From contig NZ_CP048264.1 in the NCBI RefSeq assembly GCF_019469185.1, positions 992,001 through 1,056,000 of the forward strand: a DNA stretch of 64,000 nt, written 5' to 3'. Under the pieces are notes generated by a model. That model searched no databases, had not been told where the DNA came from, and saw only the letters and a program-made list of their open reading frames with translations. The position numbers and the translations under genes were made by a program. How positions within the stretch are numbered: the stretch's first letter is position 1; each line of letters starts with the position of its first letter. Source of the DNA: Gilliamella sp. ESL0441 (GTDB taxonomy: Bacteria; Pseudomonadota; Gammaproteobacteria; Enterobacterales; Orbaceae). Shown piece after piece: positions 1 to 9,787 of the stretch.

Positions 1-82
1 TTTGCTAGGTTTTTACATCATGCTAGTGTTGTATACCGATAATCTTTACGATAGCAAAAATAAACTTATAGAGGATCTCATA

Positions 83-322
83 ATGAGCGAACAAGATCAA
101 GACTGGACTCCATCAAGAGTAGTAGGGGAAATTAAAATTAGAGGTGGAAATTTAAGAGGTCTATCTCGTGCAAGTGGGTTACAAGCTGATACTCTAAGAA
201 ATGCACTTTATCGTCATTGCCCTAAATATGAACATATAATTTCAGATTATTTAAAAGTTCCAGTTGAAAAAATCTGGCCTTCTCGATATAACGCAAAATC
301 TAACAAAGTAAAATATAAATAA
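83..322 (+). CDS. Ner/SfsB (Nlp)-family winged-helix DNA-binding protein
   Basis: A small 79-residue regulator. The pattern LSRASGL..DTLRNAL followed by VEKIWPSRY at the C-terminus is typical of the Ner/Nlp (SfsB) family, phage-derived helix-turn-helix proteins that bind DNA; in E. coli SfsB is linked to sugar-utilisation genes. I chose the ATG at 83 because GAGG lies 8 bases upstream and family members begin about here; the open frame continues upstream to the window edge without a better start. The gene is monocistronic, with a 10-bp stem-loop just downstream. Its target genes cannot be told from the sequence. Family call fairly sure, function not. Confidence 0.75.
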   Translation: MSEQDQDWTPSRVVGEIKIRGGNLRGLSRASGLQADTLRNALYRHCPKYEHIISDYLKVPVEKIWPSRYNAKSNKVKYK

Positions 323-340
323 AGTTATTCAAGCATTCCT

Positions 341-366
341 AATAGACGCCATATTAGGCGTCTATT
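341..366. terminator. Stem-loop between convergent nlp-like gene and tpiA
   Basis: A perfect 10-bp inverted repeat (AATAGACGCC / GGCGTCTATT, 6-base loop) lies between the 3' ends of the convergent genes. There is no clear T-tract on either side, so termination efficiency is uncertain. Confidence 0.55.
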
Positions 367-375
367 ACACCACGA

Positions 376-1140
376 TTATTTCTTGGCTTTTTCCGCTGCT
401 TTAACAATAACAGCAAACGCATCTGCTTTTAAAGATGCTCCACCTACTAATGCACCATCAATGTCTGGTTGAGTAAATAACTCAGCAGCATTTTTGTCAT
501 TAACTGAACCACCGTATTGAATAATAACTTGTTCTGCCACTTTTGCATCTTGTTTTGCAATATGGTCACGAATAAATTTATGAACAGCTTGAGCTTGTGC
601 TGGAGTTGCTGATTTACCTGTACCAATTGCCCATACTGGTTCATAAGCAATCACAGCACCATTAAACGCTTGTACCCCTAATGCATTAATTACTGCATCG
701 ATTTGACGAGCACAAACTGTTTGAGTTTGACCTGCTTCATTTTCAGCTTCCGTTTCACCGATACAAAGGACAGGTACTAAACCAGCATCTTTGATGACAC
801 CAAATTTCTTTGCAATAAATTCATCTGATTCTTTGTGATAAGTACGACGTTCTGAATGGCCAATAATAATATGCGTAACACCAACTTCTTTTAACATGTT
901 GACTGATACTTCACCAGTATAAGCACCAGAAAGATTAATACCCACATCTTGAGCGCCTAAAAGAATATTTGAGCCACCTAATTGGTGTTTAACAAAATCT
1001 AAATATACAACTGGTGGTGCAATAGCAACGTCACATTCGACATCCGTAGATAGCTCATTTCTTAGTTCTGCAACTAAGTTTTTAGCCATTTCTATACTTC
1101 CATTGAGTTTCCAGTTACCCATCACTAGTGGTTTACGCAT
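376..1140 (-). CDS. tpiA: Triosephosphate isomerase
   Basis: Interconverts dihydroxyacetone phosphate and glyceraldehyde 3-phosphate in glycolysis, in the cytoplasm. The protein has the N-terminal NWKLNG motif with the catalytic lysine, the electrophilic histidine in IIGHSERR, and the catalytic glutamate in [12 protein letters not shown]. It is about 254 residues, the usual length, and closely resembles enterobacterial TpiA throughout. The ATG at 1140 is preceded by GGAG at 7 bases and matches the family start ([11 protein letters not shown]); a TTG 12 bases further upstream is less likely. It is divergent from zapB, with about 100 bases between the two starts. Confidence 0.97.
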   Translation of the reverse strand: MRKPLVMGNWKLNGSIEMAKNLVAELRNELSTDVECDVAIAPPVVYLDFVKHQLGGSNILLGAQDVGINLSGAYTGEVSVNMLKEVGVTHIIIGHSERRTYHKESDEFIAKKFGVIKDAGLVPVLCIGETEAENEAGQTQTVCARQIDAVINALGVQAFNGAVIAYEPVWAIGTGKSATPAQAQAVHKFIRDHIAKQDAKVAEQVIIQYGGSVNDKNAAELFTQPDIDGALVGGASLKADAFAVIVKAAEKAKK

Positions 1141-1240
1141 AATTTTCTCCAACTTAAATTTTAAAAAGGTGTTGATTTTAGAATGAATTCGTTATAATAG
1201 TAAACATTATACACCAAGTAAATAAAGTCTGAGGAAAAAT

Positions 1241-1486
1241 ATGTCATTAGAAATATTGAATCAATTGGAAAATAAAATCCAACATACTGTTAATACTATC
1301 AATACATTACAAAAAGAGATTGCAACGTTAAAACAAGGTAATCAGGAGTTGGAACAACTGATTAATGACAGCTCAGATGAGATGAAAGCATTGCGAGACG
1401 AAAACGAAAAATTAAAACAAGATCAACAAGTTTGGCAACAACGAATTCAAACTTTATTGAGTAAAATTGGTGAAATAGCACAATAA
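1241..1486 (+). CDS. zapB: Cell division protein ZapB
   Basis: A non-essential division factor that assembles at the Z-ring through ZapA and stabilises it. The 81-residue protein is one continuous coiled coil with heptad-like Leu/Ile spacing (residues about 5-75) and starts MSLEILNQLE, as in enteric ZapB. A good ribosome binding site (GAGG) precedes the ATG. It is transcribed alone, divergently from tpiA, and ends at a strong hairpin terminator. A TATAAT at 1193-1198 with TTGATT upstream is a plausible promoter, though the spacing (15) is short. Confidence 0.93.
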   Translation: MSLEILNQLENKIQHTVNTINTLQKEIATLKQGNQELEQLINDSSDEMKALRDENEKLKQDQQVWQQRIQTLLSKIGEIAQ

Positions 1487-1507
1487 TTTATTTAACTTAT
1501 GAAACTG

Positions 1508-1530
1508 CGCGACTTTGGTCGCGTTTCTTT
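1508..1530 (+). terminator. Rho-independent terminator of zapB
   Basis: GC-rich stem CGCGAC / GTCGCG with a TTTG loop, followed by TTTCTTTT. It stands 20 bases after the zapB stop and before the DUF2868 gene. Confidence 0.8.
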
Positions 1531-1565
1531 TATGCTTCATTAATTTCACATTAAGAATAAGTATA

Positions 1566-2873
1566 ATGCGAGAAGAGTTAAAATCATTATGGCTAACAGA
1601 AACAATACGCCTGATTGAAAATGAATCAGGACGCTTTGCTGATCAAGATATAAATCGCCAAATCAGAGCGAAGCAAAACACATCATTAACTCAACGTATT
1701 GTTTTGCGCGCATTAGCTCTATCTAAACTCAATGGGCTTTATTCAGCACAGAAATTATTACTGCACACGTTAAAAATTTCTTTTGTTTTATTACTGATAT
1801 TGTCTGCTTTTCTTGGTGGTTCTTTAGCCTTTGGAGCGTTGAGCCAAAATCCTGTTAATCTATATTGGGCACTTTTTAGTTTATTGGGTGTCCATTTTAT
1901 CACACTATCAATTTGGATTTGTTCATTTTTTTTCTTTTCTCAATTTGGTGGAAGTGTATTAATACATTGCTGGATATGGTTAGCTAAAAAACTTTCTCAG
2001 AAAAAGACAATACAAGAACTCATTCCAGCTTTTGTTCAACTATTTGGTAACAATATTCGTTGGTTTGTCGGATTTGTGCTTAATCTTTATTGGACAATTA
2101 TATTAAGCTTTGCATTGTTAGTGTTATTGATTTTGTTTTCAACTCAGCACTATAGTTTTGAATGGAAGTCGACTTTACTTAGTCCAAATGAGATTATTCA
2201 ATTAACCCATTATTTGGGTTTCATCCCTTCAATGTTTGGTTTTTCGATTCCTAAAGATGATGTGATTCGTTTTAGTGAACAGGCGTTGAGTGACAGCGAA
2301 GTTCGTTCATCATGGGCGATGTGGCTATTAGGTGTGTTCATTGTATATGGACTGTTTATTCGAATTTTATGTATGGTCATTTGTGGCATCAATTGGAAAA
2401 TACGCAGTCGACAAATCAGATTAAATTTAGACTCACCCGAATATCAAATTTTAGCCAACGATTTACAACCTATTAGTATCGAAATTATTGATGAAGATAG
2501 ATATGGAATAAGGCATCATTCTTATCAAACTGAAAATGCTATTGATTCTAGTAATGGCGAGTTTTTAGTCGCTATTGATATCTCTGAAGATTGGATTCCA
2601 CCAGATTCAGTCTATTTTTTGGGTTTTTTAAATAGCCGTGAGCAAAGACGAAAAATTTTAGATTATTTACAATTAAAACCTGCTCAAAAATTATTGATAG
2701 CAATTGATACCGATCGCGCACCCGATAGGGGGGTATTGAATTTATTGAATCAACTAATTGAAAAATCGCAACAAAGTCGAATTTGGTTTATTAACCAAGG
2801 TAAACAATTAACAAATTGGCAATCTTTACCTTATGAGTTTGCTGGGTTGTCATGGCTAAAAAAGGAACAGTAA
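1566..2873 (+). CDS. DUF2868 family inner-membrane protein
   Basis: About 435 residues. The hydrophilic N-terminal part (ELKSLWLTETIRLIE) is followed by a membrane region with four or so hydrophobic segments between residues ~75 and 290, then a cytoplasmic C-terminal domain of about 150 residues. This layout fits the DUF2868 family, whose function is unknown. The stop is one base from the start of the DUF3482 GTPase, a pairing seen in other proteobacteria, so the two probably work together, perhaps as a membrane-anchored GTPase system (inference). Start: the ATG at 1566 gives the family-like MREELKSLW; the upstream open frame overlaps the zapB terminator and is probably not translated. Confidence 0.78.
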   Translation: MREELKSLWLTETIRLIENESGRFADQDINRQIRAKQNTSLTQRIVLRALALSKLNGLYSAQKLLLHTLKISFVLLLILSAFLGGSLAFGALSQNPVNLYWALFSLLGVHFITLSIWICSFFFFSQFGGSVLIHCWIWLAKKLSQKKTIQELIPAFVQLFGNNIRWFVGFVLNLYWTIILSFALLVLLILFSTQHYSFEWKSTLLSPNEIIQLTHYLGFIPSMFGFSIPKDDVIRFSEQALSDSEVRSSWAMWLLGVFIVYGLFIRILCMVICGINWKIRSRQIRLNLDSPEYQILANDLQPISIEIIDEDRYGIRHHSYQTENAIDSSNGEFLVAIDISEDWIPPDSVYFLGFLNSREQRRKILDYLQLKPAQKLLIAIDTDRAPDRGVLNLLNQLIEKSQQSRIWFINQGKQLTNWQSLPYEFAGLSWLKKEQ

Positions 2874-2874
2874 A

Positions 2875-4233
2875 ATGATGGCAACATTAAAACTGGCTGT
2901 TGTTGGTCATGCAAACGTTGGTAAAACATCGTTATTACGTACTTTAATTAGAAATAGCCATTTTGGTGAGGTATCAGATAGACCGGGTACAACAAGACAC
3001 GTTGAGTCAATTACTTTAAGACTTGCTCATCATAAGTCTATTATTTTCTATGATACTCCAGGTTTAGAAGATAGCTTGGCACTGTTTGATTATATCAATC
3101 AACTCACTTCCCATGATACTAAACTTGATGGTATCGATAAATTAACAATTTTTTTACAAAGCCCTGAAGCAGAAAGCCTTTTCAATCAGGAAGCAAAAGT
3201 TATTAAGCAAGTTTTAAATAGTGATGCAGCAATCTATGTTATCGATGTGAGAGAACCCATTCTACCTAAGTTTCATGATGAATTAGCCATTTTAGCAAAC
3301 AGTGATAAGCCTATTTTGGCTGTGCTGAATTTTACCGAGAAAGAAAAGCAAAATGAAAAGGAATGGAAAATGTTACTCTCTCGTGTCGGAATTCATGCTA
3401 TGATACGGTTCGACGCCATATTCCCACCTTTGGATGGTGAGGAAAGATTGTATCAAAGTCTCGCTTTATTAATAGAACCAGCAAAAGCTATCTTAAATGA
3501 ATGGCTAAACAAAATAGCGGATATGCAATCTTCACGTAATCAAAGTGCTAATTTGATTATTGCTGAAACGCTGGTTGATGTTACTGCTTACTATCAAATG
3601 GCAAAGTCTGATGATAAACAGGCCATTGCCGATATGCAAAATAAAGTTAGAAAGCGAGAGCAAAAAGCGATTGATGATTTACTTAAGCTTTATCAATTTG
3701 ATGCAAATTACGAATCAGAACAAGGTTTACCCTTACTTAAGGGGCGTTATAAAGCTGACTTATTTAATGTGGATGCCCTCAAAATGATGGGGGTTCATTT
3801 AACCAAAGGCTTTGTATCTGGTGCAACCATAGGAGCAAGCATCGATTTAGCTACAGGTGGTTTAACATTTGGTTCAGCTGCTCTAATTGGTGGAGCCGTG
3901 GGTAGTTTGATGCAAACGGCTAGACATTATGGGGCCAGAATGCGTTATCAGCTTTCTGGATACAGTAAATTAAGTGTTGATGATGCTATAATTTGTTTCC
4001 TTTCATTACGCTTAATTCTTTTAAAACAAAATTTGTGTAATCGTAGCCATGCGAATACTAGCCCGATTAAATTGTCAAATTTAGACAATAAAGAATGGGA
4101 AAAAGGCGTATTACCAAAAAGTCTGAAATTGGCTAGACGTTATTCGAAATGGTCGACTTTAAATAAAGGAACGAAAAGGTATGACGAAAAAAGACAATCG
4201 ACAATCAAGGATGTTGCTAATCAATTATCCTAA
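2875..4233 (+). CDS. GTPase with C-terminal DUF3482 domain
   Basis: The N-terminal ~200 residues form a TrmE-Era-type G domain: Walker A GHANVGKTS, switch region with RPGTTRH, and DTPG for G3. The expected NKxD is replaced by NFTE (AVLNFTEKEK), so nucleotide specificity is not a given. The C-terminal half is DUF3482, with a Gly/Ala-rich hydrophobic stretch (GATIGASIDLATGGLTFG) that may touch membrane. It is translationally coupled to the DUF2868 gene (one-base gap) and overlaps the start of nlpC by 53 bases, so the three look like one transcript. Role unknown. Confidence 0.82.
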   Translation: MMATLKLAVVGHANVGKTSLLRTLIRNSHFGEVSDRPGTTRHVESITLRLAHHKSIIFYDTPGLEDSLALFDYINQLTSHDTKLDGIDKLTIFLQSPEAESLFNQEAKVIKQVLNSDAAIYVIDVREPILPKFHDELAILANSDKPILAVLNFTEKEKQNEKEWKMLLSRVGIHAMIRFDAIFPPLDGEERLYQSLALLIEPAKAILNEWLNKIADMQSSRNQSANLIIAETLVDVTAYYQMAKSDDKQAIADMQNKVRKREQKAIDDLLKLYQFDANYESEQGLPLLKGRYKADLFNVDALKMMGVHLTKGFVSGATIGASIDLATGGLTFGSAALIGGAVGSLMQTARHYGARMRYQLSGYSKLSVDDAIICFLSLRLILLKQNLCNRSHANTSPIKLSNLDNKEWEKGVLPKSLKLARRYSKWSTLNKGTKRYDEKRQSTIKDVANQLS

Positions 4234-4714
4234 TGGAAGAAAACGGTGTTTTATCATCGCCTTGATCTTTTCTCTTTTTATGTTATTCGGTTGTAGTAGT
4301 ACTCAAGGTCAGGTGGCGATAAAAAATAATAAATCTGATCGTACTATGTTAGCTAAAATTGAATCTCACTACAAAAAATGGCAAGGCACGCCTTATCGTT
4401 ATGGTGGAACAACTTTAGCGGGTAGTGATTGCTCTGCATTAGTCATGAATTTCTTTAAAAATAAACTGGCCAAAAAATTACCTAGAAGTGCGGCTGAACA
4501 AGCTAAATTAGGTTATAAAGTTAGTACACCAAAAGCAGGTGATTTGGTCTTTTTTAAAACAGGTGGTCGAGGTAGTGGCTTACATGTTGGTATCTATTAT
4601 GCAGACGGAAAATTCTTACATGCTTCATCATCGAAAGGCGTTATTTATTCCAATATGAATCAAAGTTATTGGAAACAACGTTATTGGATGACTAGACGAA
4701 TAAGCGATATCTAA
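4181..4714 (+). CDS. nlpC: NlpC/P60 family lipoprotein NlpC
   Basis: A predicted outer-membrane lipoprotein with a cysteine peptidase fold that would cut murein peptides. A hydrophobic signal ends in the lipobox LFGC (Cys at residue ~38). The NlpC/P60 domain has the nucleophile in GSDCSAL, the catalytic His in LHVGIYYADG and a second polar site around FLHASS. PYRYGGTT and the closing YWKQRYWMTRRI match E. coli NlpC closely. I chose the ATG at 4181 because AGGA lies 10 bases upstream; the ATG at 4211 has no useful spacing. The start sits inside the GTPase gene, so translation is coupled. Confidence 0.88.
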   Translation: MTKKDNRQSRMLLINYPNGRKRCFIIALIFSLFMLFGCSSTQGQVAIKNNKSDRTMLAKIESHYKKWQGTPYRYGGTTLAGSDCSALVMNFFKNKLAKKLPRSAAEQAKLGYKVSTPKAGDLVFFKTGGRGSGLHVGIYYADGKFLHASSSKGVIYSNMNQSYWKQRYWMTRRISDI

Positions 4715-4724
4715 AAATGACTAT

Positions 4725-4762
4725 AATGCTCACTATAACATGATTAGTGAGCATTTTAATTT
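4725..4762. terminator. Terminator after nlpC
   Basis: An 11-bp inverted repeat (AATGCTCACTA / TAGTGAGCATT) is followed by TTTAATTTTT on the plus strand. It sits between the convergent nlpC and aminotransferase genes and may serve both. Confidence 0.75.
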
Positions 4763-4779
4763 TTGATAGTTTAATGTTA

Positions 4780-5967
4780 TTAAATCACAGATTGATTTCT
4801 TAAATTTCGCATTACATTAGCAACATATAGCATTTCACTTGGTGTTCCTAAAGATATTCGACACCAATTTGTAGCAGGCTCAAAATCTCGTCCTATTAAA
4901 ATAAAATTTTGTTTCATAAGTTCCCGATATTTTTTTAGATCAATAGGGCTTTTATGAAACAGAAAGTTAGTTTCAGATTTAAGATAATGTAACCCAAGAT
5001 CTGATAATGTCTTTTCAATAATTGTGCGTGACACATCAACCGCTTTCTTGGAATAAGTTAGAAATTGCACATCATCCATTGATGCTAAAGCTGCGCATAC
5101 ACCGCAATAATTTAACTTTTCGCCTGCAACGTATTGGGCAATATGACGAATATTATCTGCTGAACTTACCACATAACCCACACGTAAACCTGCCATAGCA
5201 TGAATTTTTGAAAACGTTTTCAGTAAAACGATATTATCAAACCCCTTCGATATTAAGTAATCAACCGACTTAAAAGTTGGATCATTTACGAATTCGGCAT
5301 AGGCTTCATCGACAATAAATACCGTATTTTTGGGTTTGCTTGTCAACCATGATTCTATTTCACTGTTGGCAAATACAGTCGAAGTAGGGTTATTAGGATT
5401 GACTAAATAAACAATTGAATAACCTTGATAATCTTCAACCGCTTTTTGTAAGCCTTTAATATCAATTTGCCAATCTGCTAAGCTCGGCACTTTGGTTACT
5501 TTCAATTTAAAGATTTTAGCAAAATGTTCGCCGTCACTATAAGTTAATTCTGGTATTACTAATTGTGTATTGGGTTTCACATAAGCGGCGATTGCACTTC
5601 GGATGCCTTCAGATGACCCAGCAGTTAACAAAATATGATCATCGCTTACATGATGATGTTTAGCTAATCGTTTGTTTAGCAGTGGCATTTCAGCTTTCGC
5701 ATAGCGATTGGCTTTAGGTATGGCATCGATGGCTGCTTGTTTAGCTGATCCAGACATACCAAGCGCATTTTCATTAAAATTTAGTCTTACTGGATTGTTA
5801 AGGTTTGGTGTCACTACGTTATCAAGTATTGGTAACGAGTATGACACTGTGTTTTGTGTTTCTTGCGCATAAGCTTTGGACAGTAATTGATTAACAGTTA
5901 AACCAGCAATTGCTGCGGAAGACATTGTTAATAACTTTCTTCGATTAATATTTAAAGTTGCGACCAT
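4780..5967 (-). CDS. Tat-exported HisC-like PLP aminotransferase
   Basis: A class I/II aminotransferase of the histidinol-phosphate aminotransferase type: NPNNPTS for substrate/PLP contacts, the Asp in FIVDEAYAEF, and the PLP lysine in LLKTFSKIHAMAGLR. What sets it apart is the N-terminus: NRRKLLTMSSAAIAGL ending AYAQE is a twin-arginine signal with a signal-peptidase site near residue 35, so the folded, cofactor-loaded enzyme should go to the periplasm. It stands alone, with no his genes nearby, so histidine synthesis is unlikely to be its role. Substrate unknown. Confidence 0.85.
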   Translation of the reverse strand: MVATLNINRRKLLTMSSAAIAGLTVNQLLSKAYAQETQNTVSYSLPILDNVVTPNLNNPVRLNFNENALGMSGSAKQAAIDAIPKANRYAKAEMPLLNKRLAKHHHVSDDHILLTAGSSEGIRSAIAAYVKPNTQLVIPELTYSDGEHFAKIFKLKVTKVPSLADWQIDIKGLQKAVEDYQGYSIVYLVNPNNPTSTVFANSEIESWLTSKPKNTVFIVDEAYAEFVNDPTFKSVDYLISKGFDNIVLLKTFSKIHAMAGLRVGYVVSSADNIRHIAQYVAGEKLNYCGVCAALASMDDVQFLTYSKKAVDVSRTIIEKTLSDLGLHYLKSETNFLFHKSPIDLKKYRELMKQNFILIGRDFEPATNWCRISLGTPSEMLYVANVMRNLRNQSVI

Positions 5968-6244
5968 TTTTCACCTCACGATTAATTAATCCTTTATTGG
6001 CTAAGAAAATGGCGCAAAAAGCGTACCAAGTCTGACAACCATAGCTAATAGACGATTAACACTATAGCAAAGTAAAGAAGGGTAAATGTAGAAGATTAAA
6101 CGAATTAATTTGGTTAAAAAGCGCACTTAACCAGTGCTGTTTTGCACTATAGGGAATCGAGAAATAAGATCAATTGCTTATGTTTAGCAACATAAGCAAC
6201 TGTCTTATTGATTGATACGATTCTGTATATCCACTCTCGACTTA

Positions 6245-9200
6245 TTAACTATCTGCGGGTGTTTCTATATCAGAATAAGTAGATAACATTTGCAAGAATT
6301 TAAATTTAGCGTTTACCATTTTGGTTGAACGTTCATGCAAAGTATTGGCAATGACCGGTTCTAACGTCTCTAAACGTCTAAAACGCTGTTCCTTCAATAA
6401 GATATTCGATAATAATTCACTATTAGGTGATTTAGAATCCAGTACTAAGCCCGGTTTACCTTCTGCTGTGCGTCGTGGATCATAACGATACAGTGGCCAG
6501 AATCCTGATTTAACTAAATCTTTCATCTGCTCATGCGATTTTGCTAAATCATAACCATGCTCTTCGCAAGGGCTATAAGCAATCACTAAAGAAGGGCCGT
6601 CATAGGCTTCGGCTTCTTGCAAGGCTTTTAACGTTTGATTAAGCTGTGCACCTAATGCAATTTGTGCAACATAAACATGCCCATACATCATCACACTAAC
6701 ACCCAAATCTTTACGCGCTTTATGTTTACCTAAATCGGCAAATTTAGACACGGCACCCATTGGCGTTGCTTTAGATTGCTGACCGCCAGTATTAGAATAA
6801 CATTGTGTATCTAACACTAAAATATTAACGTTATCGGTTAAACTCATCACATGATCCAGTCCGCCAAAACCAATATCATATGCCCAACCGTCTCCACCAA
6901 TTGCCCAAACTGACTTCTCGATTAAATAGTCCGCATCTTGAATTAACTCTTTTGCTTCAGGTGAGTCTAAATGCGCTAGTTGATCACGTAATAAAGCAAC
7001 CTGCTTACGTTTATCATCAATTGTGGCATCAGGAGATTGTAACGCAAGGACAATTTCGGGCGAAATCTCACCCGCTACATGTTCAAGCAAACGTAACGCC
7101 CGTTTTTTATGTTGGTCATAAGTGATGCGATAACCTAAAGCAAATTCGGCATTATCTTCAAATAACGAATTTGCCCAAGCAGGGCCACGACCATAACGAT
7201 CGGTAGTATAAGGGGTAGAAGGTAGATTACCGCCATAAATTGAAGAACAACCGGTTGCATTAGCTATGGCAAGATGATCACCATAAAGTTGCGTTAACAA
7301 TTTAATGTAAGGGGTTTCACCACAGCCGGCACAAGCACCTGAATACTCAAACAATGGCGTTAATAACTGCGATGTACGGACATCAATACGTTCAAGTGTT
7401 TTGATATCACGATCAGGCAAATCGTTAAAGAACGCAAAATTGGTGCGTTGCGTCTCTAAATTATCAATGCGTGATTGCATATTAATTGCTTTAATATCAA
7501 AGTTATTACGATCCCGAGAAGGGCATACCTCAACACATAAATTACAACCCGTACAATCTTCAGGGGCAACTTGTAAAACATAGCGTTGACCTCGCATATC
7601 GCGAGCTTTTACATCGAGTGAACTTAATGAATCCGGTGCGTTTGCCAAATCGTCAGGTAACACCACTTTAGCTCGAATTGCCGCATGAGGACACGCAACC
7701 GCACAATGATTACATTGAGTACAAAGATCGGGTTGCCAAATTGGAATCGCTTCGGCAATGTTTCGTTTTTCCCATTTTGTGGTGCCCGTTGGCCAAGTGC
7801 CGTCGGGTGGAAAGGCAGATACTGGCAAGTTATCGCCTAAACCGGCAAGCATTGATGCCGTCACTACTTTCACAAAGTCAGGCGCATTACTTGGTACTAT
7901 AGAAGGGCGTGATGCGCTACTTTGATCGACACAACTTAACGGAATTTGCTCTAAAGAAGCAATCGCTAAATCAAGGGCTTTCCAGTTGTTTTCGACTAAT
8001 TCTTGACCTTTGCTACTGTAACTTTTGGCTATCACTTCTTTAAGCTGTGTGATGCTAAAATCGTTTTTAAATATTTCAGAAAGATGAAAGAAAGCCGCTT
8101 GCATAACGGTATTAATACGGGCACCTAAATTACATTCTCGGGCAATTTTAGCGGCATTAATAATATAAAAATGTGCTCTTTTCTGAATTAATTGTACTTG
8201 AACTTCTTTCGGTAAACGGTGCCAAACTTCGTCTTTACTATAAGGTGTATTAAGTAAAAAGATCCCGTCATCTTTTAGTTTTTCAACGATTTGATACTTA
8301 TCGATAAATTGGTCTTGATGGCAGCCAATAAAATGTGCGCTAGTGATTAAATAAGGGGAATCAATAGGCTCCAAACTTACCCGCAAATGCGAAGTCGTTA
8401 AGCCACCCGCTTTTTTCGAGTCATAAACAAAATAGCCCTGCACATAAAATGGTGAGCTATCACCAATAATTTTAATATTATTTTTAGTCGCCGAAACCGT
8501 ACCGTCACTACCCAAACCATAAAATAATGCTTCAAGCGCAGATTTTTGTGGAATAGATTTTTCGGGTAATTTTAACGACAATCCGGTTACATCATCATAA
8601 ATCCCAACGGTAAAGCGTGGTTTAGGTTTCTCCGCTAACAGCTCGTTAAAGATAGCCATGACACAGCGAGGATCAAACTCTTTAGACGACAAACCATAAC
8701 GCCCACCAACAACGGTTGGTAAACAATGGCGTTCACCTTGGCTAAAGCTTTCCGCAAAAGCGGTCATAACATCTAAGTACAAAGGTTCGGCCTGGGCACC
8801 GGGTTCTTTTGTTCTATCTAAAACCGCTATTTTTTTAACAGAATCCGGAATGACCGCTAACAAATGTTTTGCAGAAAAAGGGCGGAATAATCTGACAATC
8901 ACCACACCGACTTTTTCATTATTATCAAGCAGATAATCGACAACTTCTTTACAAGTACTCACGCCTGAACCCATTATGACAATAACACGTTCGGCATCAC
9001 TTGCCCCATAATACTCAAACGGTTGGTAATGTCTGCCTGTCTCTTTTTCAAACGCTTGCATAGCATCGACAACATGCTGATAAGTCTTATCATAATAAGA
9101 ATTCACCGCTTCACGACATTGAAAATAGGTATCAGGATTAGCCGACGTACCACGAATGACAGGTTTATCGGGCGTTAAAGCACGGCTACGATAAGCTTTT

Positions 9201-9787
9201 ATTGCATCATGCGGTAATAGGTTATGAATTTGTTCATCACTTAAAGGGTAAATTTTATTCACTTCATGGGACGTTCGGAAACCATCAAAAAAGTGGACGA
9301 AAGGCACACGACTATTCAATGTTGCCATTTGGGCAATCAATGCAAAATCTTGGGCTTCTTGCACTGAACTTGAACAAAGCATAGCAAATCCCGTTTGTCT
9401 GATTGACATTACATCGGAATGATCACCAAAGATAGACAGTGCATGGGTTGCAACCGTACGAGCAGCAACATGTAAAACAAAAGGTGTTAATTCTCCGGCT
9501 ATTTTATATAGCGAAGGAATCATTAATAATAAGCCTTGTGATGAAGTAAACGACGTCGCTAAAGCACCCGTCATTAACGATCCATGAACAGTTGAAATAG
9601 CGCCAGCTTCAGATTGCATTTCAACTACCTTGGGGATATCACCAAAAACATTAGGCTTATTAAATTCAGCCCAAGTGCTTGCTTGCTCAGCCATCGTTGA
9701 GCTAGGGGTGATAGGGTAAATAGCGATGACTTCATTGGCACGATAAGCGACGGATGATACCGCACTATTAGCATCAGATATGATCAT
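6245..9787 (-). CDS. nifJ: Pyruvate:ferredoxin (flavodoxin) oxidoreductase
   Basis: A single-chain 1180-residue enzyme that oxidises pyruvate and CoA to acetyl-CoA and CO2, passing electrons to ferredoxin or flavodoxin. Seen in order: the PFOR N-terminal domain (YPITPSSTMAEQ), domain II, the gamma domain (YDSKKAGGLT), a two-cluster ferredoxin domain (CTQCNHCAVACPH and CTGCNLCVEVCPS), then the TPP domain with CAGCGETPY and GDGWAYDIGFGG. It is nearly colinear with E. coli YdbK. No nitrogenase genes are present, so nifJ here is only a family name (ydbK in E. coli). It fits life at low oxygen. Confidence 0.96.
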   Translation of the reverse strand: MIISDANSAVSSVAYRANEVIAIYPITPSSTMAEQASTWAEFNKPNVFGDIPKVVEMQSEAGAISTVHGSLMTGALATSFTSSQGLLLMIPSLYKIAGELTPFVLHVAARTVATHALSIFGDHSDVMSIRQTGFAMLCSSSVQEAQDFALIAQMATLNSRVPFVHFFDGFRTSHEVNKIYPLSDEQIHNLLPHDAIKAYRSRALTPDKPVIRGTSANPDTYFQCREAVNSYYDKTYQHVVDAMQAFEKETGRHYQPFEYYGASDAERVIVIMGSGVSTCKEVVDYLLDNNEKVGVVIVRLFRPFSAKHLLAVIPDSVKKIAVLDRTKEPGAQAEPLYLDVMTAFAESFSQGERHCLPTVVGGRYGLSSKEFDPRCVMAIFNELLAEKPKPRFTVGIYDDVTGLSLKLPEKSIPQKSALEALFYGLGSDGTVSATKNNIKIIGDSSPFYVQGYFVYDSKKAGGLTTSHLRVSLEPIDSPYLITSAHFIGCHQDQFIDKYQIVEKLKDDGIFLLNTPYSKDEVWHRLPKEVQVQLIQKRAHFYIINAAKIARECNLGARINTVMQAAFFHLSEIFKNDFSITQLKEVIAKSYSSKGQELVENNWKALDLAIASLEQIPLSCVDQSSASRPSIVPSNAPDFVKVVTASMLAGLGDNLPVSAFPPDGTWPTGTTKWEKRNIAEAIPIWQPDLCTQCNHCAVACPHAAIRAKVVLPDDLANAPDSLSSLDVKARDMRGQRYVLQVAPEDCTGCNLCVEVCPSRDRNNFDIKAINMQSRIDNLETQRTNFAFFNDLPDRDIKTLERIDVRTSQLLTPLFEYSGACAGCGETPYIKLLTQLYGDHLAIANATGCSSIYGGNLPSTPYTTDRYGRGPAWANSLFEDNAEFALGYRITYDQHKKRALRLLEHVAGEISPEIVLALQSPDATIDDKRKQVALLRDQLAHLDSPEAKELIQDADYLIEKSVWAIGGDGWAYDIGFGGLDHVMSLTDNVNILVLDTQCYSNTGGQQSKATPMGAVSKFADLGKHKARKDLGVSVMMYGHVYVAQIALGAQLNQTLKALQEAEAYDGPSLVIAYSPCEEHGYDLAKSHEQMKDLVKSGFWPLYRYDPRRTAEGKPGLVLDSKSPNSELLSNILLKEQRFRRLETLEPVIANTLHERSTKMVNAKFKFLQMLSTYSDIETPADS

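Noticed and set aside
6880..7902. Several plus-strand frames inside nifJ
   Set aside because: They are antisense to the continuous, well-conserved nifJ coding sequence and have no ribosome binding sites.
6245..9787. nifJ as a sign of nitrogen fixation
   Set aside because: No nitrogenase or nif genes are present. The protein is the YdbK-type pyruvate:flavodoxin oxidoreductase of fermentative enterics.
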